From Wandonia haliotis (lineage in GTDB: Bacteria > Bacteroidota > Bacteroidia > Flavobacteriales_D > Crocinitomicaceae), in assembly GCF_039523435.1 (NCBI RefSeq), contig NZ_BAAAFH010000001.1, forward strand, positions 4,772 through 68,771: 64,000 nucleotides of DNA, written 5' to 3'. Positions 24,336-33,247 of this stretch are shown piece by piece; the stretch's first letter is position 1; each line of letters starts with the position of its first letter. The translations under genes and the position numbers were made by a program. The notes under the pieces are model-generated. The model was not told the DNA's origin. It was given only the letters and a program-made list of their open reading frames with translations, and did not search any database.

Positions 24336-26188
24336 TATCTGATAATTGGTATGGTTAAACAAATAGTAGTCCCCCCCTCTTCTTTACTTTCAATCACTAC
24401 TGCCTTTTCACCGCCTAGTCGTTGGGCGGTAATAGCCATTCCTTTAGAAGTATTTTTCTTATTCTCTTTTTGTTGAATACTGGTCGAATACCCTATTCCA
24501 TTATCTGTTATTCTACAAGTAAAGATAGATGAATCGGGTTGTTCTATTTCAATCCGGATATTCCCCTTTTTCTTCTTATTAGGAAGAATTCCATGCCATA
24601 TTGCATTCTCAACATAGGGTTGAATGATTAAAGGTGGAATTAGCTTTTTAGGATTAACATCAGGAGACAAGTGGATCGTAAATACAAACTGATTATCCGT
24701 CCGCATTTGTTCCAATTGAAGATACAATTCTGTAATCTGGATTTCCTCTTCGAGAGAAATTGCATTCTTCCCACTATTATTAAGTATTCCACGTAAGAGA
24801 TGGGAGAAATCTGCCATGTAATCATTTGCCAGATCTTCTTTTCCTTCAATATATAGCCGTTGAATACTATTCAGGCTGTTAAAGATAAAGTGCGGATTCA
24901 TCTGAGCACGTAATACTTTTTGCTCCAATTCCTGTTGTTTGACCTTAATTTTCAACTTGGATTGTCTGTTATAAAAATATACAAATAACAAAGTTGCGAT
25001 CAATAAAAGAGAGGAAACGACAAACAAGGTAAACCGGAGTGCCGCATGTTTTTCCAGATTATCATTCTCATTCGTTAATTGCTCGATTTCAGCTTTTCGT
25101 TCGGAAGCCTGAAACTGCTCATGCAATCGATAAATTTCATTTACTGTATTCTGGTCGACAATACTATCACTATAAGCTGTAAAATATTCCAAAGCAATCA
25201 GGGCATTTGAAAGATCTCCTTTAGCTTTATAAACTTTATTCAGTAAAGAATATGTCTTTTTGATATCTTCTTTTGAATCACTTTTTTTGGCTAATACCAA
25301 GCTTTCTTTCAGTGTTTCTATAGCCTTGTCGTATTTTTCCATATTACGATACACTATTGCTATATTGTTCAAGATCCCTGCGGTTTCTTTATCTCCGTTT
25401 TCAAACTGCCGCACATAACTTAAAGCTTTCTGATACCCTTTTAGAGCTTTCTGATATTCTTCCTTTCTAAAGTGTAACGCTGCAAGGCCATTACTACAAG
25501 AAGCCAATGTCTTTATGTTATTAGTCCGAAGCGCATACTTATATCCCAATTCGAATTGCTGTTGTGCCTTATCCAACTTTCCTTCCGAGTAGGAGATTGC
25601 AGCTAATGTCTGGTAACTATGTGAAAGTGCATCTATCTTATATTCCTGTTGTTCGTAGATAGCAATTGCTTTCTCCAGATACTCTTTTCCATTCTCAAAA
25701 TCACCTTGACGCATCGCAATGACTCCCAGGTTATTATAGTTCACTCCCATGAGTCGCGTGAACCCGTTTTCTTTGGCCAGTTTTATTGATTCTAGAGAAT
25801 ATCGGGAAGAATTAAGATAATCCGCCTGTTGTAAATAATACAAGGAATAGTTTCTGTAAGCTAAAGCTAACTGGTATAAATTATTGTATTTCTCAGCCTG
25901 TTTTCTATGTGCTTCTAAAGTTAGTAAAGCCTGATCCAAATCTGTATCAATCTGTTGTTTAGCCAAAGAATCCAAAACAGAAAAGATGGAGTCATTCACA
26001 TGCTGTTTCTGCGCCGTAACTGTATTTATAGTAATTGGTAAGATGAATACAAGCAGTAAAAAAAAGATGGTTTTTATTAAATGTAACAAGTCGTTTCTTT
26101 TTGGCGCACCAAATATACTTATTCTCATTTTTTTAATCCCTTCCAATGTACATCCAGCCAGAATAATCTGATTATCGGCAGTGTTCAT
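24335..26188 (-). CDS. TPR sensor histidine kinase, LytS type
   Basis: A 617-residue kinase. Signal or anchor helix at about 38-58, six or seven TPRs at about 100-340, membrane helix at about 385-407, then the His_kinase domain with His433 in AQMNPHFIFNSLNSI, N-box PYVENAIWHGI and G-box DNGIGYS. It is built like the kinase at the left edge of the window and is translationally coupled (TAATG) to its LytTR partner. The start could also be the Met at residue 21 (26128). The periplasmic TPRs probably sense a protein or peptide signal. Confidence 0.92.
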   Translation of the reverse strand: MNTADNQIILAGCTLEGIKKMRISIFGAPKRNDLLHLIKTIFFLLLVFILPITINTVTAQKQHVNDSIFSVLDSLAKQQIDTDLDQALLTLEAHRKQAEKYNNLYQLALAYRNYSLYYLQQADYLNSSRYSLESIKLAKENGFTRLMGVNYNNLGVIAMRQGDFENGKEYLEKAIAIYEQQEYKIDALSHSYQTLAAISYSEGKLDKAQQQFELGYKYALRTNNIKTLASCSNGLAALHFRKEEYQKALKGYQKALSYVRQFENGDKETAGILNNIAIVYRNMEKYDKAIETLKESLVLAKKSDSKEDIKKTYSLLNKVYKAKGDLSNALIALEYFTAYSDSIVDQNTVNEIYRLHEQFQASERKAEIEQLTNENDNLEKHAALRFTLFVVSSLLLIATLLFVYFYNRQSKLKIKVKQQELEQKVLRAQMNPHFIFNSLNSIQRLYIEGKEDLANDYMADFSHLLRGILNNSGKNAISLEEEIQITELYLQLEQMRTDNQFVFTIHLSPDVNPKKLIPPLIIQPYVENAIWHGILPNKKKKGNIRIEIEQPDSSIFTCRITDNGIGYSTSIQQKENKKNTSKGMAITAQRLGGEKAVVIESKEEGGTTICLTIPIIR

Positions 26189-26220
26189 TGACTAAATGGT
26201 AAAAATACAGCTTACGTAAT

Positions 26221-26706
26221 TTATCTCCTTCTCCCTCTTGGATTATACTTCTCTATAGTTACCCCCAATCGTTTACTAAGTTCTTTAGCCTGATTTTCTA
26301 TCATTTCATGATTTTCAGAAGAATTGATATAAAAACGATACGTTTGAGTAGCATTCATCAGATACAACTCACTAAACCCACCTTTTGTTTTCAACGAAGA
26401 AGTCGCTAATGTACCTGTTGTTGTTTTTACACCCCTTTTGATCATTATCACCAGATGCATCCCCTCTTTTATAGGTTTCCAATCCCCCTTCCTTGTATTT
26501 AGAAAAGATGTGTATTTTCTGAACTTCTTATTCTTCACATCCAACTCTACTCCTGTCGTTCTTGTCAACAAAAGAATGACCAACAAAAAGCCAAACAATC
26601 CCCAAAGGCTGTAAACTGATAAGAAAAAGATAAAAAGAGCTACTACACTGCTGGCTATAATCTGTAATTTATAAATTTCTCTGTTCCGGATGGTAATATA
26701 CTGCAT
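26221..26706 (-). CDS. Hypothetical membrane protein
   Basis: A 161-residue protein with two closely spaced hydrophobic segments at about residues 13-48, then a cytosolic domain of mixed strand and helix (ELDVKNKKFRKYTSF, ELYLMNATQTYRFYI) ending in a basic tail RGRRR. No family recognised. The pattern resembles small Bacteroidota membrane proteins with a PH-like beta domain, but this is only a resemblance. It sits between the LytS kinase and a peptidase gene, all on the minus strand. Confidence 0.65.
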   Translation of the reverse strand: MQYITIRNREIYKLQIIASSVVALFIFFLSVYSLWGLFGFLLVILLLTRTTGVELDVKNKKFRKYTSFLNTRKGDWKPIKEGMHLVIMIKRGVKTTTGTLATSSLKTKGGFSELYLMNATQTYRFYINSSENHEMIENQAKELSKRLGVTIEKYNPRGRRR

Positions 26707-26750
26707 GTTTGTTGTGTTCGGTATTTACTTAACAAGTGTAAAGTTACGAA

Positions 26751-28289
26751 TTAGTTCAACCAACTCTTTCTTAACTTCAACTGTTCCGGAGTAGGATGAT
26801 CCATCTCTACGATTTTTCCTTTGTTTAGTGTATACCCTACTTTATTCAAAACATCTTCAAGAGGTAACGGTTCTGTACCTTCAATGTACTTATTGATAAA
26901 CTCCCTTACCCCATCAAACCCGGTTACACTTATAATTTCCTCAAAAAAGGTATCATCTTCAAAAGGCTGGTCTTTTCCGTATTTTCGCATTAATTGCATC
27001 ACCATATCCTTCACTCCGTACTTTCCTTTCGACCACTCTCTCAGGTACACGTCGAGACACAGGTTCAACAAAGCTCCTTTTAGATAAACATTGTAGTATT
27101 GATCCTGATTTTCCATAGGGTTACGACTTAAACTCGTAATAGATAGTTCCGGATCAAACTCTTTCATGGCATCCGCTTTTACGGCTACTTCATCCAGAAA
27201 TTCCTGAACACTTCCAAGACCTGTCCAAACCGGCATGTGTATAGTAAAGTACTCTGTCATTCCTTCGTATAACCATATATGCTTTGAAAATTCCGGTTCA
27301 TTATAATCGTAATTCTCTATTTCATGGGAATGTAACCCTAACGGCATCAGTGTATGGAAAAACTCATGGCTTGCTATCCCGTATACATTTTGACGAATTA
27401 CCTCCATATCCAACGGCATAAACAGTAGAATCAATGTCGAATTAGAATGTTCTAATCCGTCTCCCAATATAGAAGTCGATCCTGGTCTAAAGTTGTGATA
27501 AATAATAAATGTGTACTTATCAACTGGCAATTGGTTATCCAGATATTTTGCCTGCCCCTGTAGCAGGGGACGTATATATTCTGCAATGGCTCCTGAAATA
27601 GATCCCCCCGAAGTTGAATAACAAGCCACTTCTACAGAAATACCGGGAAGTTCGATACTGGTTGTATCCGGTTTTGCATATAAAATCGGGTTATCTACCA
27701 ACTGATGATAGTCCTCTGCAAAAAACACATCTTCCTTTTCTGCCATCGTTTTAGTCAGACTGGTAGCCGGATAAATCCCTTTTTTCTTCCTTACTTTCAC
27801 CTCTACCGCATGGTCTGTATACCCTCTGAAATACCCGAACAAGCTGTGTGGCGTGATAACATATACACTATCTCCAAAAGAACTGGCTGCTGAACGATAA
27901 AACCCTCTTTCCATGGTATCATCAAACTTCTCCCAGGCATCGTCCACCAGATAGGACAAAGAAGCTATCTGATTTGCTTTGGTTATTTCCCAGCAATTCT
28001 CACCCGTTTTCTGAACCTCCATCAATTGCCCGGCTTTATCATACACCTGAAATGAGCTAATATACTGACCAAAATTCATGGCTCCATAAATCCCGGGAAT
28101 AATCTTAGGAAAACAATACGTTAGCGTCTCTTCTGATAGTCCACCAATTGTCAATTTGACCTGTAACTTATCATCTTCTACTTCCTCTATATTAGTTTCA
28201 TACTGATAAATCACGTCATTACCCTGAGAATAAGACGGTAAGCCTGAAGAACAAATAATGATTACTAGTGTACTAAAAATCCGGTTCAT
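26751..28289 (-). CDS. M61-like (glycyl aminopeptidase-type) metallopeptidase
   Basis: A 512-residue secreted peptidase-like protein with a signal peptide (about 21 residues), an N-terminal beta domain, and a zinc site His308-Glu309-x-x-His312 (ASHEFFHTLMPLGLHS). A downstream glutamate in WLYEGMTEYF (342 or 346) is the likely third ligand. This layout fits the M61 peptidases. The C-terminal PDZ domain often seen in M61 is missing; after the catalytic domain there is only a short segment (PLEDVLNKVGYTL) that may be its remnant. Likely periplasmic. Substrate unknown. Confidence 0.85.
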   Translation of the reverse strand: MNRIFSTLVIIICSSGLPSYSQGNDVIYQYETNIEEVEDDKLQVKLTIGGLSEETLTYCFPKIIPGIYGAMNFGQYISSFQVYDKAGQLMEVQKTGENCWEITKANQIASLSYLVDDAWEKFDDTMERGFYRSAASSFGDSVYVITPHSLFGYFRGYTDHAVEVKVRKKKGIYPATSLTKTMAEKEDVFFAEDYHQLVDNPILYAKPDTTSIELPGISVEVACYSTSGGSISGAIAEYIRPLLQGQAKYLDNQLPVDKYTFIIYHNFRPGSTSILGDGLEHSNSTLILLFMPLDMEVIRQNVYGIASHEFFHTLMPLGLHSHEIENYDYNEPEFSKHIWLYEGMTEYFTIHMPVWTGLGSVQEFLDEVAVKADAMKEFDPELSITSLSRNPMENQDQYYNVYLKGALLNLCLDVYLREWSKGKYGVKDMVMQLMRKYGKDQPFEDDTFFEEIISVTGFDGVREFINKYIEGTEPLPLEDVLNKVGYTLNKGKIVEMDHPTPEQLKLRKSWLN

Positions 28290-28364
28290 GTTTTTCTGAT
28301 TTGATCGTTAACAAAGAAAGTACTTTCATCAGAAAAACAGATACCACTCATGTATTAATAGTCT

Positions 28365-29990
28365 CTACTCTGAAGCAAGTCCCAGCTCTTTTGCTGCAAT
28401 CTCCCTCATTTCTATTTTTCGGATTTTCCCAGAGACTGTCATAGGAAAATCTTCCACAAACTTCCAGTACTTCGGTACTTTGTAATAAGCAATGTGTTCC
28501 TTGCAAAATGTTGCAAGTTCCTGTTCTGAAATAGGTTCTCCCTGTTTTAGTTTTACCCATGCCATCACTTCTTCTCCGTATTTTTCGCTCGGCACTCCGA
28601 TTACCTGAACATCCTCTACGGACGGATGTTTGTAAATAAAATCTTCGATTTCCTTCGGGGAAATATTTTCACCACCCCTGATGATCAGATCCTTTATACG
28701 CCCTGTAATCGTTATATATCCCTCATCGTCCATTGTTGCCAGATCTCCTGTATGCATCCACCTAGCATCATCCAGTACGGAACGGGTAGCTTCGGGATTA
28801 TTCCAGTACTTCAGAAGAACTGAATACCCACGGGTACATAACTCGCCCGCGACACCTCGTTGAACAATGTGCCCGGTTTCCGGGTCAATTATTTTTATTT
28901 CAAGATGATCGTGTACTGTTCCTACCGTACTTACTTGTTTTTCCATAGGAACACCAATTTTTGTCTGTACAGATACCGGGGAGGTCTCTGTCATTCCATA
29001 ACAAATGGTCACCTCTTTCATATTCATTTTTGTCTGCACCTGTTTCATTATTTCTACCGGGCAAGGAGAACCTGCCATAACACCGGTTCTCAAAGACGAT
29101 AAATTATAGTCTTCAAAATGAGGGAAATTAAGTTCTGCGATAAACATAGTAGGTACCCCATATAATGATGTGCACTTTTCCTTCTCAACTGCTTTCAGTG
29201 CACTCTCAGCAGTAAAGCTTTCTGACGGAATTACCATACAGGCTCCATGTGCTGTACAACACAGGTTACCTATCACCATACCAAAGCAGTGATAAAAAGG
29301 AACGGGAATACAAACCCTGTCTTCACTGGTGTAATTCATCCGGATACCGATAAAGTAGCCGTTGTTTAGAATGTTATGATGAGACAATGTAACGCCTTTA
29401 GGGAACCCTGTTGTTCCTGATGTGTACTGAATATTAACCGGATCATCAAACTGTACTGCATTCTCAACTGCAAACAACTGATCATCATTCACCTCACTGC
29501 TTTTCTCTACTAACGCATCCCAATCTCTGTCCAAAAAGTAAACTCTTTTCAGTGTTTCACTTTTCTTGCTCACTTCATTCAGCATACTCTCGTAATCACT
29601 GGACTTAAATTGTGTTGCAGCAATCATCGTACTTATCCCCGATTGATTAATAACAAACTCTAACTCACCAATACGATAAGCCGGATTTACGTTTACGAGG
29701 ATTACCCCAATTCTCGCTGTGGCATACTGAATAAGTACCCACTCTGCACGATTCGGACTCCATATTCCGACGCGATCTCCAGAATTAACACCTACAGCCA
29801 GTAGTCCTCTGGCTACTTTTGTCGTTTCCGCATAAAACTCACTGTAAGTATATCTACAGCCCTGTTCCACACATACTAAAGCATCATGATTCGGATATCT
29901 GGCTACAGTGCGGGCAAGGTTCTGCCCGATTGTTTCCCCTAATAATGGAATAGTTGATTCACCAGTAACATACGACAATTCTGATCTCAT
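28365..29990 (-). CDS. AMP-binding acyl-CoA synthetase
   Basis: A 541-residue ANL-superfamily enzyme that activates a carboxylic acid as acyl-AMP and then forms acyl-CoA. Motifs in order: the P-loop YTSGTTGFPKGVTLSH (about 190), PFYHCFGMV, CYGMTETSP, TGDLATMDDEGYITITGRIKDLIIRGGENISP (hinge and A8), and the C-terminal catalytic lysine in SGKIRK (A10). It most resembles medium- to long-chain fatty acyl-CoA synthetases. It stands alone on the minus strand. Substrate chain length cannot be told from sequence. Confidence 0.93.
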   Translation of the reverse strand: MRSELSYVTGESTIPLLGETIGQNLARTVARYPNHDALVCVEQGCRYTYSEFYAETTKVARGLLAVGVNSGDRVGIWSPNRAEWVLIQYATARIGVILVNVNPAYRIGELEFVINQSGISTMIAATQFKSSDYESMLNEVSKKSETLKRVYFLDRDWDALVEKSSEVNDDQLFAVENAVQFDDPVNIQYTSGTTGFPKGVTLSHHNILNNGYFIGIRMNYTSEDRVCIPVPFYHCFGMVIGNLCCTAHGACMVIPSESFTAESALKAVEKEKCTSLYGVPTMFIAELNFPHFEDYNLSSLRTGVMAGSPCPVEIMKQVQTKMNMKEVTICYGMTETSPVSVQTKIGVPMEKQVSTVGTVHDHLEIKIIDPETGHIVQRGVAGELCTRGYSVLLKYWNNPEATRSVLDDARWMHTGDLATMDDEGYITITGRIKDLIIRGGENISPKEIEDFIYKHPSVEDVQVIGVPSEKYGEEVMAWVKLKQGEPISEQELATFCKEHIAYYKVPKYWKFVEDFPMTVSGKIRKIEMREIAAKELGLASE

Positions 29991-30188
29991 TCTTTATACT
30001 ATTTATCAAAAAAATTATAACTCCTTATAAGGAATTACCCGTTGTTTTTCGATAATAGCATAGCACACAATTTGTAACAGTTATTGCTCAGCAAAAGTTG
30101 TTACCACACAGTAATCCGCAGTTGTCCGGTTCTAATATACCTGTTTTCTAATTCAACGCCAATAGTCTTCGGTTTATTTTATCTTGCT

Positions 30189-31256
30189 TCAGAATAAAGT
30201 CAGTTGATCACCTTCCTGTAAAGGTGGACAAAACAAATCAGTTCGTAAATGATTGGTCTGTTTTTCAGAAAAAAATCGCTTTTGTGCAACTGCGAACTGT
30301 TGGCGGATGTTTTCAGCAAAATGTCCTTCCCCTCTCATCCTTTTACCAAAAACAGAACTATTCACAGCATCTCCATGCATAGAACGCAGTTGATTCAGTA
30401 TTTTTTCAGAACGATCCGGATAATGATGCGAAAGCCAGTTGGAAAAAATAGCTTCGTTCGGACCGTTTAATCGCACAATCTGATAATGGACACTAGTGGC
30501 TCCATGCTCCGAAGCAGCTTTGCATATCGAAAATATTTCTTCCTCATTCAGAGCAGGAATAACAGGTGCCAACATAACATTTACAGGTATTCCTTTCTCA
30601 GCCAGCAATTCAATAGTCCGAAGTTTCTTTTTTGCAGAAGCAGTTCTGGGTTCCAGCTTTCTCCGCAAATCCTCTTTGAGAGTCGTTATGCTGATACTTA
30701 CGCCCACAAGTTGCAACCGGGCTAACTCCTGTAAAATATCTGCATCTCTTTCAATCAATGCATTTTTGGTGATCACTCCGACAGGATGTTTAAAATCAAG
30801 TAAAACCTGTAACATTTTACGCGTCAGCCCCAACTTCTTTTCACAAGGTTGGTAGCAATCTGTATTACCGGACAACATAATTGTCTTCACTTCCCAATTT
30901 CTTTTTCGCAGAGTTTCCTCGAGCAATTCAGGCGCATTTTTTTTCACCAGTACTACCCGTTCAAAGTCAACACCGGCACTGTACCCCCAGTATTCATGTG
31001 TAGGGCGTGCATAACAATAGGTACATCCGTGTTCGCACCCCTGATAGGGATTCATGGAATAAGATAACGGGATATCAGGACTTTTAACCTTGTTTATAAT
31101 TGTTTTCGGGTATACTTCTATGAAAGTTGTCTTACGATTTTCAACTTCTTCAAACTGCAAATCATCAAATGCGTCACCATCCCTGTTCTTCAGAAATCGA
31201 CTTTCAGGATTTATAAAAGCACCCTGCCCTTTTGTTTTTTGCTGTCTGTCGGACAT
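30189..31256 (-). CDS. Radical SAM protein, PA0069/SplB-like family
   Basis: A 355-residue radical SAM protein with the unusual cluster motif Cys74-x3-Cys78-x2-Cys81 in YQGCEHGCTYCYARP, preceded by NPY, as in the PA0069 family related to spore photoproduct lyase. LSGNTDCYQPCEKKLGLTR and ITKNALIERD are also family-typical. Function of the family is not established. A perfect AT-rich palindrome and a -7 element lie directly upstream, so it probably has its own regulated promoter. Confidence 0.9.
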   Translation of the reverse strand: MSDRQQKTKGQGAFINPESRFLKNRDGDAFDDLQFEEVENRKTTFIEVYPKTIINKVKSPDIPLSYSMNPYQGCEHGCTYCYARPTHEYWGYSAGVDFERVVLVKKNAPELLEETLRKRNWEVKTIMLSGNTDCYQPCEKKLGLTRKMLQVLLDFKHPVGVITKNALIERDADILQELARLQLVGVSISITTLKEDLRRKLEPRTASAKKKLRTIELLAEKGIPVNVMLAPVIPALNEEEIFSICKAASEHGATSVHYQIVRLNGPNEAIFSNWLSHHYPDRSEKILNQLRSMHGDAVNSSVFGKRMRGEGHFAENIRQQFAVAQKRFFSEKQTNHLRTDLFCPPLQEGDQLTLF

Positions 31257-31273
31257 TCAACTAATCTTTCAGA

Positions 31274-31311
31274 CAAAAATACAATTATTTGATTAAAAAA
31301 TAATCAAATAA
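31274..31311 (-). promoter_or_regulatory. Promoter with AT-rich palindrome before the radical SAM gene
   Basis: On the minus strand, TATTTTTG (31281 to 31274) matches TAnnTTTG, 17 bp before the start codon. Directly upstream, TTATTTGATTA (31285-31295) and TAATCAAATAA (31301-31311) form a perfect 11-bp inverted repeat around AAAAA, covering the -33 region. It could be an operator; it could also act as the terminator of the regulator gene arriving from 31337. Confidence 0.45.
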
Positions 31312-31336
31312 AAATTTAAATACTAATCATTAAAGA

Positions 31337-32014
31337 TTATTGTTTCACGTATTTCGCTAAAAATGAGTCTTTATAGGCTCTTCCTATAGGGATAGGGCGA
31401 TCTCCCTCCACAACAACCTGACCTCCGGAAACCTTTGTTATCTTACTACTATTTACAAGGTAAGACTTATGAACCCTAATAAATCCAAGATCTGCCAGTT
31501 TACCTTCCCAATACGTCAGTGTCTCAGAAGAGAGCAACTTTTTATCTGAAAAATGAAATTCTGTATAATCCATATCCGAACAGATATAAGAAACGGAACT
31601 ACTCCTGATCTGAACATATTCATGTCCCGTTTTTATAAAAAACAGTTTTCCATTATCAATAGATTCCTGCTTTTGTTTGGCCTTTTCTACCGCTCTCGTA
31701 AAACGCTCAAATGAAAAAGGTTTTACCAGGTAATCAATTGCATCAAAATCATAACTCCGAACGGCATAATCCGAAAAAGCGGTTGTAAAAATAACTGCAG
31801 GAGGATTAGTAAGAGCTTCCAGAAAATCTATTCCGGATAGTTTTGGTAAATGAATATCAAGGAAAATCAGATCAACAGTTTCATTGTCAAGATACTCTAA
31901 AGCCTCAACAGGATCTGTAAAAACTCCTTGCAGGTTCAGGTTACCATAATCCAAAATGTATTTTTTTAGTACACGCTGCGCCGGTGCCTGATCTTCTACT
32001 ATGATACAATTCAT
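31337..32014 (-). CDS. LytTR-family response regulator
   Basis: A 225-residue regulator with receiver domain (acidic VED at 6-8, phospho-Asp53 in IFLDIHLP, Lys in YLVKPFS) and a C-terminal LytTR domain (GFIRVHKSYLVNSSKIT). Its ATG overlaps the TGA of the kinase gene (ATGA), so translation was evolved to be coupled. The kinase upstream carries an in-frame stop, which may leave this regulator without its partner or rely on reinitiation for translation. Confidence 0.92.
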   Translation of the reverse strand: MNCIIVEDQAPAQRVLKKYILDYGNLNLQGVFTDPVEALEYLDNETVDLIFLDIHLPKLSGIDFLEALTNPPAVIFTTAFSDYAVRSYDFDAIDYLVKPFSFERFTRAVEKAKQKQESIDNGKLFFIKTGHEYVQIRSSSVSYICSDMDYTEFHFSDKKLLSSETLTYWEGKLADLGFIRVHKSYLVNSSKITKVSGGQVVVEGDRPIPIGRAYKDSFLAKYVKQ

Positions 32015-33048
32015 TCTTTTCCTTTTTTCAGATCCAAGCGAAGATCAACCTTATACCATTCTTCTTTTGCGCAGATATCCAACTCATAGGCAGCCGGGTA
32101 TAATAAATCCAGCCTTTTCCTTACATTCTCCAAACCAATCCCTTTGGATAGGTCATTAGTATTGGATTGCTCCGAAAAACTGTTTGTACAGGTAAACCAT
32201 AAGTGTCCACTCTCATCCACCTTAACATGGATAGCTATCTTTATATTCTTGCTTTAGCTGGATAAACTGTGCTTGAATGCATTTTCAACAAAAACGGATA
32301 ATATCAACGGAGCAATTCGATAACCGGCAGGTAGTGGGCGCGTTACTTCAAAGATCACTTCTCCTCTCTCTTCAAATTGCAATTGACTCAGATTAATAAA
32401 ATTCCCCAATTGCTCTAACTCATTTTTCAATGGAACGAATTTCTCCTGACATTCATAAAGCATATAACGTAGCACTCCTGACAATTCAAGAATAATACCG
32501 GGTGTTTTTTCCGATTTTTCCAGAGCATACGCATATAGATTGTTCAGATTATTGAATAAAAAGTGTGGGTTAATCTGAGATTTTAGATAAAGTAGTTCAC
32601 TTTCTTTTACCGCTACCTGTAACTGCTCTAATTGCTTTTGTTTGGTAAGAGCATCCCACGCAAATTTAAACCCGGTTAAGATTGTGATTGTTGGAAGAGC
32701 TCCTACTAAATTGAAAAACACTCCGGGAAAATGGGTTCCTCTAGTATCCGGATAATAAATTTTCTCCAGAACACCTTCCTCCATAACAATTACAAAAGTG
32801 ATCACCAAAACGATCCAACCGACAAACAACAGATATTTTTTGCGGTACAAATAACGTGGTAACAAATAATAATTAATGAAGAAAGCTGCCAGAACGTAAT
32901 TCAGAAAGAAAACAAGTTCCTGAATATCCACTCTGAAATCCCGTCTGCGGTGGTCAAATGAATAAAAAATGAAAACCACTGTCAATAAAATACACTGGAA
33001 TAAAAGCTCCTGTATTCTGGGGTTACGAATTCTTTTTACCATTTGCAT
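32011..33048 (-). pseudogene. LytS-type histidine kinase interrupted by an in-frame TAA
   Basis: The first part (33048 to 32254, 264 residues) has four membrane helices, the H-box QINPHFLFNNL and the N-box VFVENAFKHSL. It ends in TAA at 32254-32256. The second part, in the same frame with no other lesion, continues SKNIKIAIHVKVDESG and the G-box GIGLENVRKRL to a TGA that overlaps the next start codon. A single base change (for example CAA or AAA to TAA) explains it. Without the ATP-lid part the kinase should be inactive. Alternatives are a sequencing error, readthrough, or translation of the C-terminal half from ATG 32220. The kinase is of the non-TPR, 4-helix type and lies divergent to a TonB-type receptor. 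Confidence 0.8.
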
Positions 33049-33247
33049 CTCTGTAAAAATACGTATAAGTAGTAAGCTTCTGAAACAAAGTTACTCCAAC
33101 GACATGATTAAGGGGGTGTACGACCAATACACTCTGCATATTCTGTCGTTGAGGGGAAAAAATATGTCGTTGAACCAACCCCTCTTTTTTACCAGAAAGA
33201 TTATCCCCTACTTTGTAAAAAATTAGAACCAGTAAATCGTATTTATC

